Shown: positions 24,585-32,899 of the stretch, piece after piece | Position numbering within the stretch: position 1 is the stretch's first letter | Layout of the letters: each line of letters opens with the position of its first letter | Assembly (NCBI GenBank): GCA_964353935.1 | Contig: CAYGXL010000011.1 | Coordinates: forward strand, 1-37,126 | Origin: JAOUJD01 sp964353935 | GTDB taxonomy: Bacteria > Pseudomonadota > Gammaproteobacteria > Burkholderiales > Burkholderiaceae_F | Direction: 5' to 3' | Length of the DNA: 37,126 bases | Notes under the pieces: generated by a model | The model's input: only the letters and a program-made list of their open reading frames with translations | Databases searched by the model: none | Told to the model about the DNA's origin: nothing | Translations under genes and position numbers: made by a program

Positions 24585-25529
24585 GTGAAGCCAGACAAGA
24601 CCCCGTGCGTGATCTGCGTCGGCGGATCCGCGACCATCGACCACATCTTCCTCGTCGACGAGGTGAAGCTGCCCTCCGCGAAGATCACCGCCCGCGACTT
24701 CGTCGAGACGGGCGGCGGCATGGGCGCCAATGCGGCGGTCGCGGTGCAGCGCCTCGGTGGCCGGGCAATCTACTGGGGCCGCGTCGGCGACGACCAGACC
24801 GGCGACGAAGTCCTGTGGCTGCTGACGCACGAAGGCATCGACGTGTCCGGGGTGCGCCGGCTCGCGGGATTCCGGACCAAGATCGCGAGCATCCTGATCG
24901 ACTCGCACGGCGAGCGCCTGGCCGTCTCGGCGCAGCCCCAGGGGTATCCGCCCGACGCCTCGTGGCTGCCGGTCGAGCGGGTGGCCGAGGCGGACGCCGT
25001 GCTGGCCGACACCCGCTGGCCGACGGGCGCGCAGCGACTGTTCGAAGCAGCGGCGCAGCGCAACCTGTCGAGCGTGTTCGACGGCGATGGCGGCGATCCG
25101 CCGCAGGTCCTGGGCACCGCGCAGCAGTGCACGCATCCATTCTTCTCCCAGCCGATGCTCGCGAGCTTCGGCTATGGATCGCCCGAACAGGCGCTGCCCC
25201 GCGTGTTCGGCGGCCGCAACGCGGTGACCGGCGTGACGCTCGGCTCAGCGGGCGTGATGTGGTTCGACGGCGACCGGATGCACACCATGGCGTCACCCCG
25301 CGTCAAGGCGGTCGACACGCTGGCGGCCGGTGACACCTGGCATGGCGCGATGGCCCTCGCGCTGGCCGAGGGCCGCGACACGTCGGAAGCGATCGAGTTC
25401 GCGTCGGCCGTCGCGGCGCTGAAGTGCACGCGGTTCGGCGGCCGCGCGAGCATTCCGAGGCGGGAGGAGTTCGAGCGGTGGTGGGCCGGGCAGCGTGGGG
25501 TCACTGCTCCCGTTCAGGTCACGGGGTGA
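24585..25529 (+). CDS. PfkB/ribokinase-family carbohydrate kinase
   Basis: A 314-residue sugar or nucleoside kinase. The GTG at 24585 places the protein start just before CVICVGGSATIDHIF, where family members begin; an ATG at 24477 is possible but would add 36 residues with no domain. The GGG motif is TGGGMGANAAVAVQRLGG near residue 45, followed by GRVGDDQTGDEV. The C-terminal PfkB signature is VDTLAAGDTWHGAMALALA near residue 243, in which D in AAGDTWHG is the catalytic base (the family's usual GD-F has W in place of F). The substrate is unknown. Its stop lies 11 bases into the end of the opposing diguanylate cyclase gene. Confidence 0.87.
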   Translation: MKPDKTPCVICVGGSATIDHIFLVDEVKLPSAKITARDFVETGGGMGANAAVAVQRLGGRAIYWGRVGDDQTGDEVLWLLTHEGIDVSGVRRLAGFRTKIASILIDSHGERLAVSAQPQGYPPDASWLPVERVAEADAVLADTRWPTGAQRLFEAAAQRNLSSVFDGDGGDPPQVLGTAQQCTHPFFSQPMLASFGYGSPEQALPRVFGGRNAVTGVTLGSAGVMWFDGDRMHTMASPRVKAVDTLAAGDTWHGAMALALAEGRDTSEAIEFASAVAALKCTRFGGRASIPRREEFERWWAGQRGVTAPVQVTG

Positions 25530-27336
25530 GTTCGCCCTCGGCCACCGGCGTCGGCGGCACCCGCACCATCACCCGGCCACGGCCCTTGCGCTTGGCAAGC
25601 AGCGCGCAATGGTCGGCGGCGTTCAGCAGGGTCTCGGCATTGCCAGGCGTCGTCGTCGACTCGGCGATGCCGACTGAAAAGCTGGCGCCGGTCAGCCGCT
25701 TGCCGCCGAGGTCGAAGCGCATGGCACGCCATGCCCTGAGAATCTGCTCGAGCTTTGCCCGCGCGACGACTGCCGAGGTGCGGGGCATCAGCACGCAGAA
25801 CTCCTCGCCGCCGTAGCGGCACGCGATGTCGCTGCGGCGCATGCGCGCCCGCAACAGCTTGCCGAAGGTCGCCAGCACGCGATCGCCGGCGGCGTGGCCG
25901 TATTCGTCGTTGACTTCCTTGAAGTGGTCCAGGTCGATGACCGCCAGTGCGAGCGGCTCGTCGTGCCGCTGCGCGAGCGCCAGCAGAGGCGGCAGTACGT
26001 CGTTCAGGTAGCGGCGGTTGTAGAGGCCGGTCAGGAAGTCGCGCACCGCCTGGTCCTGCAGGGCCGACTGCAGGGACTCGACCTCGCGCACCTTCTGCGA
26101 CAGCTTGCCGTTGATCTCCTCGAGTTCGGCCTTGGCCCGCTCGCTCGCCCGCCGCCGGGCCTCGCTCTCGTCACGCTGCTTCTGCATTCGCAGCAGTTCG
26201 GTCTGCAGCGAGGCGGCCTGATAGCGGCCTTTCGAAGCCATCAGTGCCCGGTCCTGATGCAGCGACTGCCAGTGCCGCAGGTCCACCAGCGCGCGCTCGG
26301 AGTCTCCGCAGGCCTCCAGGGCGGCGGCGCGAGTCTGGAAGAACAGGCACCGTGCGCGGAGCGTCAGGGCCTCCGCCGGCAGCGGCTCTGCCCCGTCGAG
26401 CACGGCGATCGCCTGTTCCATTTCTCCCCGGGTGCGCAGCAGCTCCGCATGCGCAATGATCAGCGCGAGCGCCTCTTCTGCAAGCGTCTCCTCGGTGACC
26501 GCTTCCTCGGCGGCTTCGCACAGGCGGGCCGCCTCTTCGGTTCGGCCTGCACGCAACGCCGCCAGGGCCATCACCGCGCAGGTTTCCACGCTGTCCGCGC
26601 GCGCCGTTTCGCCGAGCAACTCCGACAGGCGCGCCACCTCGTCCATCGCCTCGTCCGGGCGGTCGAGGTCGGTCAGGCACAGCACCCGGTTCAGCAGCAG
26701 CACCCCGAGCAGGTGCTTGTTCGACATGCGCCGGCAGCGCTCGATGCCTTCGTCGATGTACTTCAGCGCCTCGTAGTAGTCGCCGAGCTGCAGCAGTTCG
26801 TGGGCGAGATTGCAGAGCAGGACGACATCGAAACCGTGTCCGCGCGAGGCGTGCGATTCCCGCAGTGCCTGGTAGAGGTACGCAAACGCCTCGGGCGAAT
26901 CGCCACGGGACGAATGGCAACCCGCGATGACGTTGAGCATCATGCTGCGCTCTTCGGCGTTCAGCACCAGCATGCCGTCGTTGCGCAGAGCCATCACGCG
27001 GCCGAGCGGCTCCAGCACCTGGCCCTGGCGCCAGTGGCAGCGTGCCTGGGCCACCTGCGCCATGATTTCACCGCGGCGATCGCCGCAGGAGTTGAAGCAG
27101 CGCTGGGCGCCCTTCAGTTCGACCAACGCTTCCGCCGGGGACTCGTGGCGAAGCCGGTAGTGCCCCAGCGTCAGGCGCGCCCAGCCTTCGGCCTCGACGT
27201 CGCCGCGAGCAAGCGCCCGAACGAGGGCTTGGTCGGCGAGCGCCTGGGAGCGCGCCGAGTCGGCGTACTGCAGTTTCCAGGCCCGACGGGCGCAACGAAG
27301 CGCCGCCGTGGCTGGGTGCCTGGAGCGAGAGGACAT
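25519..27336 (-). CDS. Diguanylate cyclase with N-terminal TPR-like sensor region
   Basis: A 605-residue cytoplasmic protein that makes cyclic di-GMP. The start at ATG 27336 (MSSRSRHPATAALRC) is used since the open frame upstream of it overlaps the small gene before it. Residues about 20-400 form helical TPR-like repeats (YRLRHESPAEALVELKGAQR, GDYYEALKYIDEGIERCRR). A coiled coil (residues about 400-460, SEARRRASERAKAELEEIN) leads to the GGDEF domain. The active-site loop is GGEEF at residues 509-513, preceded by an RRSD I-site at 500-503, so both synthesis and product inhibition look possible. There is no transmembrane segment. It is the last gene of a kinase operon. Confidence 0.9.
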   Translation of the reverse strand: MSSRSRHPATAALRCARRAWKLQYADSARSQALADQALVRALARGDVEAEGWARLTLGHYRLRHESPAEALVELKGAQRCFNSCGDRRGEIMAQVAQARCHWRQGQVLEPLGRVMALRNDGMLVLNAEERSMMLNVIAGCHSSRGDSPEAFAYLYQALRESHASRGHGFDVVLLCNLAHELLQLGDYYEALKYIDEGIERCRRMSNKHLLGVLLLNRVLCLTDLDRPDEAMDEVARLSELLGETARADSVETCAVMALAALRAGRTEEAARLCEAAEEAVTEETLAEEALALIIAHAELLRTRGEMEQAIAVLDGAEPLPAEALTLRARCLFFQTRAAALEACGDSERALVDLRHWQSLHQDRALMASKGRYQAASLQTELLRMQKQRDESEARRRASERAKAELEEINGKLSQKVREVESLQSALQDQAVRDFLTGLYNRRYLNDVLPPLLALAQRHDEPLALAVIDLDHFKEVNDEYGHAAGDRVLATFGKLLRARMRRSDIACRYGGEEFCVLMPRTSAVVARAKLEQILRAWRAMRFDLGGKRLTGASFSVGIAESTTTPGNAETLLNAADHCALLAKRKGRGRVMVRVPPTPVAEGELTP

Positions 27337-27418
27337 CCACGCATTCTTTTGGCCCGCACCCGGCCAGTCAAGCTGCAAAAGACCCACTTTTCCGGTTCGC
27401 GGCGGGGCGTTGATTCCC

Positions 27419-27541
27419 TCAAGTCGCCGTTTCGGCCTGCGCCAGGGTGTCGGCGAGCACTTCCGGAGGCTGGGCACCGGACACCGCCACGCGGCGGTTG
27501 ACCCGCGCATAGACGTCGCGTGCGCGATCCGTTTCGCTCAT
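27419..27541 (-). CDS. 40-residue protein coupled to the Ser/Thr kinase
   Basis: The frame begins at ATG 27541, whose ATGA overlaps the kinase TGA stop. GGAG lies eight bases upstream, inside the kinase's last codons. The protein starts MSETDRARDVYARVNRRVAV and ends in QAETAT, with no membrane segment or signal peptide. It fills the gap between the kinase and the diguanylate cyclase gene, where no other frame of note is found. Start-stop overlap plus a good ribosome site argue that it is translated. No family is recognised; it could be a regulatory partner of the kinase or cyclase. Confidence 0.6.
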   Translation of the reverse strand: MSETDRARDVYARVNRRVAVSGAQPPEVLADTLAQAETAT

Positions 27542-29733
27542 CGTTGCTCTCCACCACCGTCAGCGTCGACTTCTTCCGAGGCAGGTCGGCTGGCTGCACG
27601 GCACCGATAGTCGTTCCACCAGGCCGCCGCGTCGCTCTGCGTCCATGCCCGGCGGCTGGCCAGGCGATCGAGGGCATCGACCACGGCCTGCGCGGTCTGC
27701 GGCCGGCGTGCGCGGTCCTTCTCGAGGCACGCGGCGATGAGCGCGTCGAGCCCCTCCGGCACTTCGATCCGGGCCGACACGCGGGGTGCCGGCGCGTGGA
27801 GCACCTGATTGCTGATCGCGAGCGTGTCGTCGCCCTGGAAGATCGGCCCGCCCGTGAGCAGGAAGTAGCCGACCGCGCCGAGCGCGTAGATGTCCGACCG
27901 CACGTCCACGTCCGAGGGCTTCAGCAGCCGCTCGGGCGCCATGTAGATCGGGGTCCCGATGATCGACAGCTGCCGCGTGAGGTCGCGCGTCTCGGCGCCT
28001 TCGAGGTTCTTCACGAGGCCGAAGTCCAGCAGCTTCACGACGTCGTCCTCGCCGCGCCGGCACAGCATCACGTTCTCGGGCTTCACATCACGATGCACGA
28101 GCCCGCGCATGTGGGCCTCGCGCAGCGCCGCGGCGACCTGTCGCAGGACGTGGATCGCCCGGCCCGGCGGAACCCGGCCGGTATCGCGCACCAGGTCGGC
28201 CAGCGTCACGCCGTCGAGGAACTCCATCACGTAGTACGGTTCGCCGTCCGCGGTGCGCCCGAAGTCGTAGATCTCCACGGTGTTCGGATGCAGCAACTGG
28301 CTTGCGAGCTGGACCTCGCGCTCGAAGCGGTGAATGAACTCGTCGGTGGCGACGTGCTTCTTCAGGATCTTGATCGCGGTGGGCCGCTTCAGCAGCGCGT
28401 GCCGGGCCAGGTGGATCGTGGCCATGCCGCCTTCGCTGATCTTGCGCTCGAGCGTGTAAGCGCCGAGCCGTTGCGCGCGCCCCAGCTGGCGGCTCAGTCG
28501 ACTGAGCAGGAACGCCGACATGAAGGCGGCGACCAGTGACAGCGCCGTGATGCCGCCGATGATGCTGAGGCTGATCGACAGGTACCGCAGGGGAGCGAAC
28601 GCCTCCGCGGCCGAGATCTCGGCGATGACGCCGATGTCGTAAGCGACGAGCCAGCTCCATGCGCCGATCACCTCGACGCCGCGGTAGTCCCGATAGGGCT
28701 CGAGCACCACGCCATGCCGCTCGATCCAGACCGTCTTGTCGCGCGCGGCCCGCGCGATCGCCGCCGCCACGGTCAGCGGCCGCGCGGCGAGTTCCAGCTT
28801 CGGAGAGTGCCCGCGCGTGAGGTCGCCGCCCGGGTCGCGCACCTGGACCCTGAAGGCCCCACCCCCACTGCTGTTCTCCGACAGCAAGCCGGCGGCGATG
28901 AGTTCCTCCGTCTGCCGGCTGGACGTGAGCAGCAGGCCGTCTTCGCCGAACGCGTACACCTCGGCCGCCGCCCCTGGTCGCGCCGTCGAGAAGATCGTGT
29001 CGAGATCGCGGTCGGTCTCGACGCCCATGGCCAGCGCCACATCGGGCGCGCCGGAGCCGGTCCGGATCGGGACGATGAACCACGCGACCGGCCGCGGCTG
29101 CCCGCCTGTACCGCGCACCGAAAGCTCGGTTTCGGGATACGGACGAACGAATTGAGGCGCACCGTCGAGCGCGAGGTCCAGGCGCTGCCGGAACGGCGGC
29201 GCGCGCAACCGCTGGCCGCAGCGCAACGGATCCTTCGACGACAGAACGACACCCGACCGGTCGACGATGCGGAACGCGATCACGTCCCTGGTCACGAGCG
29301 ATGACGCCACCCGCGCGCTGAGTTGCTCGGCTTCCTCCGTGCAGCGCCCGATCCCCTGGGCCGGGTCGCGGCGCTCCGCCACCAAGCGGGCGGCGCGCGC
29401 CATCACGTCGGCGTCGGCGGCGATGCGCGAAGCCTCGGTCATGTGCTCGCCGACCCACACGTCGAGTCCCTTCACGACCGCGCCGAGCAAGGCTTCGAGG
29501 CTCGCGCCCCGCGCCTCGGCGAGCGAAGACCGCACGCCCGCGTACGACCAGATCCCGAGTCCGATCAGCAGGGCCCCGAGCAGGACCGTCGCCGCGTCGC
29601 GCCAGGTCTCCGTCTCGATGAGCCCGGCGACCAGGTTGGGAATCGCGCCGGCGCTCGCATCCGGATCGCCCGCACCGATGTCGACCGCGCGCTTCTGCGG
29701 CTCCGGATCCGGGGCTGGCCGCGGATCGCTCAT
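27538..29733 (-). CDS. Membrane Ser/Thr protein kinase with periplasmic dCache sensor
   Basis: A 731-residue Hanks-type kinase. TM1 lies at about residues 48-66, followed by a periplasmic domain of some 320 residues that ends GAWSWLVAYDIGVIAEISAA, typical of a double Cache ligand sensor. TM2 is at about 385-410. The cytoplasmic kinase domain follows: Gly loop ISEGGMATIH near 433, catalytic Lys455 in AIKILKK, HRDVKPEN with Asp549, DFG at 571-573, and APE. All catalytic residues are present. The order sensor-TM-kinase is the reverse of the usual PknB layout. ATG 29733 is preferred; GTG 29778 would add 15 residues. It is followed, with overlap, by a 40-residue gene and then a diguanylate cyclase gene, suggesting a shared signalling function. 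Confidence 0.88.
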   Translation of the reverse strand: MSDPRPAPDPEPQKRAVDIGAGDPDASAGAIPNLVAGLIETETWRDAATVLLGALLIGLGIWSYAGVRSSLAEARGASLEALLGAVVKGLDVWVGEHMTEASRIAADADVMARAARLVAERRDPAQGIGRCTEEAEQLSARVASSLVTRDVIAFRIVDRSGVVLSSKDPLRCGQRLRAPPFRQRLDLALDGAPQFVRPYPETELSVRGTGGQPRPVAWFIVPIRTGSGAPDVALAMGVETDRDLDTIFSTARPGAAAEVYAFGEDGLLLTSSRQTEELIAAGLLSENSSGGGAFRVQVRDPGGDLTRGHSPKLELAARPLTVAAAIARAARDKTVWIERHGVVLEPYRDYRGVEVIGAWSWLVAYDIGVIAEISAAEAFAPLRYLSISLSIIGGITALSLVAAFMSAFLLSRLSRQLGRAQRLGAYTLERKISEGGMATIHLARHALLKRPTAIKILKKHVATDEFIHRFEREVQLASQLLHPNTVEIYDFGRTADGEPYYVMEFLDGVTLADLVRDTGRVPPGRAIHVLRQVAAALREAHMRGLVHRDVKPENVMLCRRGEDDVVKLLDFGLVKNLEGAETRDLTRQLSIIGTPIYMAPERLLKPSDVDVRSDIYALGAVGYFLLTGGPIFQGDDTLAISNQVLHAPAPRVSARIEVPEGLDALIAACLEKDRARRPQTAQAVVDALDRLASRRAWTQSDAAAWWNDYRCRAASRPASEEVDADGGGEQR

Positions 29734-29857
29734 CGATGCACGTGTGCTGCGCGAGTTGCCAGGGCCGTCTCTCTTCACGGCCGGAGCGCCGTCCGCTCCA
29801 TTGTGGCCCGCGCGGCAACAGGAGGCCAGCGCTCGACGGCGCCGCCTCGGGCGACCG

Positions 29858-31066
29858 TCAGCCCGCGAAGATCAGGTAGATCCCGAGTCCGACCATCACC
29901 AGCCCGCTGATCAGCTTCAGCACCCGGCCTTCCTTCTCCTGCAACCGGTGCCGGCTCAGCATGATCACGCCGATCGACAGGATGATGATGTCGTCGAGCA
30001 TGTAGCCGGCGATGTAGAGAAGCATGTAGCCGTAGTAGCTCGCCGGCGGCAGTTCCTGCAGCGTCAGGATGCGCGTGAACAGCGCCGGGAAGCCCGACGT
30101 GCACATGAACTCCACGATCTGGACGAGCACCGCGAGCACGGCCGCTCCGACGATCGCCGCCGTCATCGTCGGAGCATGCAGCAGCCTCCGCATGCGGTTG
30201 TAGATGCCGGGCTTGGCGCGCTGCGGGATCGACAACGAGATGCCGCGGCCGAACGCGACGAAGTCCTTCAGGTTGATCAGGCCAGCGGCGATCGCGATCG
30301 CCGCCACCACCAGCGTGACGGCGCGCGACATCCCGATCAGCAGGAACATGTTCAGCCAGGCCGCCATGAACACGAAGTAGGCGATGCCCTGGATCAGCAC
30401 GAACGTGCCCCCGATGGCGAGCATCCGCTTGCGGTCGTTCAACGGCGCGAGCAGCGAGATCATCAGAAGCAGCACCCACATCGAGCAGGGATTGAAGCCG
30501 TCGAGCAGGCCCAGCGTCAGGGCGAAGGCGGGCAGTCCGACGTCGTCGAGCGTGATCGTCCGGCCGAAGATCGTGACCGAGAACTCTTCTTCGGCCGCAC
30601 CGCCCGGCCCTTTCGGACAGGCGAGTGATTCCTCGGCGTCGCAGGTTCCCGCGGCCTCGGCCTGCGGACCGGCCTGCCGGCCGTCCAGCGCGGCACGGAT
30701 CAACGAGTCCGTGCGCGCCTCCGGCGAGAAGCCGACGATCAGCTGCCCGCGAACGTGGATCGCGGGAACGCGCACCGTGCCGGTGTTGGTCTGCTGCGCG
30801 AGTTCCTTGAGCCGTTCGAGCGCCGCCGGCTCCTTCTGCACGTCGCGGATCACGATCGACAGCGCGGGCCGCTCTTTCTGCAGTTGCGCCAGGAATTCTT
30901 CGGCCTTGGCGCAGTGCGGGCAGCCTTCGCGGACGAAGACTTCGATCCGGTTCGCCTCCGCGGCCAGGCCGGGCGGGGCGTCGGCCGCGTGGGCCGGTGC
31001 GACGAGGATGACAGCGAGCAGGCAGCGGAGGAGCCAGCCTGCGATGGCGAGAGGGGAAAGCGGCAC
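29858..31066 (-). CDS. Glutaredoxin-like domain fused to a DsbD/CcdA-type membrane thiol transporter
   Basis: A 402-residue protein with a signal peptide ending AHAADAPP. Residues about 38-130 form a thioredoxin/glutaredoxin-like domain with the redox motif CPHC near 49-52 and the cis-Pro region VRVPAIHV near 99. A CDAEESLACP linker follows. The rest is a DsbD/CcdA-like membrane core with about eight helices and conserved cysteines in NPCSMW near 193 and EFMCTSGFP near 320, the pair expected to pass electrons across the membrane. The order Grx-then-TM differs from E. coli DsbD, where the thioredoxin domain is at the C-terminus. Orientation and partners suggest periplasmic thiol reduction. It is the first gene of the minus-strand group leading to the kinase. 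Confidence 0.88.
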   Translation of the reverse strand: MPLSPLAIAGWLLRCLLAVILVAPAHAADAPPGLAAEANRIEVFVREGCPHCAKAEEFLAQLQKERPALSIVIRDVQKEPAALERLKELAQQTNTGTVRVPAIHVRGQLIVGFSPEARTDSLIRAALDGRQAGPQAEAAGTCDAEESLACPKGPGGAAEEEFSVTIFGRTITLDDVGLPAFALTLGLLDGFNPCSMWVLLLMISLLAPLNDRKRMLAIGGTFVLIQGIAYFVFMAAWLNMFLLIGMSRAVTLVVAAIAIAAGLINLKDFVAFGRGISLSIPQRAKPGIYNRMRRLLHAPTMTAAIVGAAVLAVLVQIVEFMCTSGFPALFTRILTLQELPPASYYGYMLLYIAGYMLDDIIILSIGVIMLSRHRLQEKEGRVLKLISGLVMVGLGIYLIFAG

Positions 31067-31447
31067 GTGGATCTCGTGTTCTTCAAACGGACAGGTGGCA
31101 GTCTCGACCGGGGCGCGCGCTCGGACCCTGCGTTAACTCAGAAGCGACGCCGCAGGCGGCTTGCACCGGATCAAACGTGTGCGCGGAAAGCGACAGGGCC
31201 CGGCGGCGTGCGCGGGTTTTCCCGATGAGCGGCTGCGCACCACTGCGCAATGGGCCGACCGACGGCCTCCCCGGAACGGGCGAGGCGCAGGGCACGCGCA
31301 GGGCCGATAGAGGATGCGAGGGACGAAACCAGCGCTTTTTGTCGCCTGCGCACAGTTACGGTCGCGGGAGACTGTTAATCCGCTTTGCCGGGGTCGGCGA
31401 GAGCCACCACTCCGGCGTTAAGGTCTGGCATGCATCGAGAGGACAAC
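31067..31447. other. 381-base divergent intergenic region
   Basis: This gap lies between the minus-strand Grx-DsbD-like gene and the plus-strand GKG-tailed gene, and should hold promoters for both. A small dyad, GCCGC-AG-GCGGC, is at about 31149-31160. I see no RNA gene, no repeat family and no convincing -35/-10 pair. Frames in the gap are short and not supported by ribosome sites. Confidence 0.5.
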
Positions 31448-31837
31448 ATGAAACGCATCGCGATTGCCGCCATGTTCACCGTCGCCAGTTCCGTGGCCGT
31501 CGCCACGGACGTTGGCGTGTCGATCAGCGTGGGCCAGCCGGGCTTCTACGGCCGCATCGACATCGGAAACGCGCCGCCGCCGGTGCTCGTCTATCCGCAG
31601 CCCGTCATGATCCAGCAGGTACGCGGCGTGCAGCCCGTCTACCTGCACGTCCCGCCCGGACACGCGAAGGACTGGCGCAAGCATTGCAGCAAGTACAACG
31701 CGTGCGCGCAGCCGGTCTACTTCGTGAAGGACGACTGGTACAACACGGTGTACGTGCCGCACTACCAGTCCGAAAAGGGCAAGGGCAAAGGCAACGGCAA
31801 GGGCAACGGCAAAGGCCAGGGCAAGGGCAAGGACTAA
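31448..31837 (+). CDS. Secreted small protein with Gly/Lys/Asn-rich repeat tail
   Basis: A 129-residue protein beginning at ATG 31448, with AGAGGA four bases upstream. A signal peptide spans residues 1 to about 20 (MKRIAIAAMFTVASSVAVA). The mature part has GVSISVGQPGFYGRIDIGN, then PVYLHVPPGHAKDWRKHC, KYNACAQPVYFV and a WYNTVYVPHYQ end. Two cysteines lie about seven residues apart. The C-terminus is a hexanucleotide-based tail of GKGKGNGK-type repeats, which should be basic and unstructured. Similar proteins of unknown function occur widely in betaproteobacteria. Its role is not known; a surface or nucleic-acid interaction through the tail is an inference. Confidence 0.8.
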   Translation: MKRIAIAAMFTVASSVAVATDVGVSISVGQPGFYGRIDIGNAPPPVLVYPQPVMIQQVRGVQPVYLHVPPGHAKDWRKHCSKYNACAQPVYFVKDDWYNTVYVPHYQSEKGKGKGNGKGNGKGQGKGKD

Positions 31838-31851
31838 CCGGCGCTCTGCGC

Positions 31852-31874
31852 GCCCCGGCCGTCGCGGCCCGGGC
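31852..31874 (+). terminator. Possible terminator after the GKG-tailed gene
   Basis: GCCCCGGCCG and CGGCCCGGGC form a ten-base stem with one mismatch and a TCG loop. It begins 14 bases after the stop codon. There is no T tract. Confidence 0.35.
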
Positions 31875-31948
31875 TTGCCAGCCGTTTCACCATCGCCGGC
31901 GCCCGGCGGTGTAGCGTCTGCCTCGTTGCGATCGCTTCGGCTCGCTCG

Positions 31949-32899
31949 ATGACGCCATTGCCGCCCCATTTTCCCCGCACATCGCGCCGCCAGGCGCTCG
32001 GCGCGCTCGCGGCACTCGGTGCCGCGGCGTCGCTGCCCCTGCCCGCGAACGGCCAGGCGAAGGCTGGCGGGCCGCTTGCCCGCCCGGTCCCATCGTCCGG
32101 TGAACCGATGCCGACCGTCGGGCTCGGCACCTGGATCACCTTCAACGTCGGCAACGACCGCGCGCTGCGCGAGCAGAGCACGGCCGTCATGCGCGCCTTC
32201 TTCGAGGCCGGAGGTCGCCTGATCGACTCCTCGCCGATGTACGGATCGGCGCAGGACGTGATCGGCGATGGCCTCGCGCGACTGGGCCACCCGCGCTCGC
32301 TCGTCGCGGCCGACAAGGTGTGGATCGGCTCCGGCGAGCGCGGTCCCGAACAGATCGAGACCTCGCGGCAGCGCTGGCGTGTGCCGCGCTTCGACCTGCT
32401 TCAGGTCCACAACCTGCTGGCGTGGCAGGAGCACTTGCCGACACTGATGGCGATGAAGGCCGAGGGCCGCCTGCGCTACGTCGGCATCACGACGTCCGAA
32501 GGACGGCGGCACCGCGAGTTCGAGCAGGTCATGCGAGACCATCCGCTCGACTTCGTGCAGTTCAGCTACAACGTGCTGGACCGCGAGGCCGAGGCGAGGC
32601 TGCTCCCCCTCGCGCGCGATCGCCGCATCGCCGTCATCGTCAATCGTCCCTTCCGGCAGGGCGACCTCACGCGCGCGCTGGCGCGCCAGCCGCTGCCGGC
32701 CTGGGCCGCCGAGATCGGCTGCTCGACCTGGGCCCAGGTGCTGCTCAAGTTCATCCTCGCCCACCCGGCGGTCACCTGCGCCATCCCGGCGACGTCGAGC
32801 GTCGAGCACGTGCGCGAGAACCTCGCCGCCGCGCACGGTCCGCTGCCGGACGCCGCAATGCTCAGGCGCATCGTCGCCCAGGTCGAGAAGCTCGCGTGA
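31949..32899 (+). CDS. Tat-exported aldo/keto reductase-like protein
   Basis: A 316-residue protein with a twin-arginine signal (TSRRQALGALAALG near residues 11-24), so it acts in the periplasm. It keeps an aldo/keto reductase barrel: MPTVGLGTWITF near 53, LIDSSPMYGSAQDVIG with the Asp and Tyr near residue 92, VAADKVWIG with the Lys near 115, and LLQVHNLLAW with the His near 151. The cofactor-binding end is CAIPATSSVEHVRENLAA near 277. A periplasmic reductase cannot easily obtain free NADPH, so a cofactor carried through folding in the cytoplasm is likely. Its stop codon overlaps the start of the DUF6064 gene, so they form one operon. Confidence 0.87.
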   Translation: MTPLPPHFPRTSRRQALGALAALGAAASLPLPANGQAKAGGPLARPVPSSGEPMPTVGLGTWITFNVGNDRALREQSTAVMRAFFEAGGRLIDSSPMYGSAQDVIGDGLARLGHPRSLVAADKVWIGSGERGPEQIETSRQRWRVPRFDLLQVHNLLAWQEHLPTLMAMKAEGRLRYVGITTSEGRRHREFEQVMRDHPLDFVQFSYNVLDREAEARLLPLARDRRIAVIVNRPFRQGDLTRALARQPLPAWAAEIGCSTWAQVLLKFILAHPAVTCAIPATSSVEHVRENLAAAHGPLPDAAMLRRIVAQVEKLA

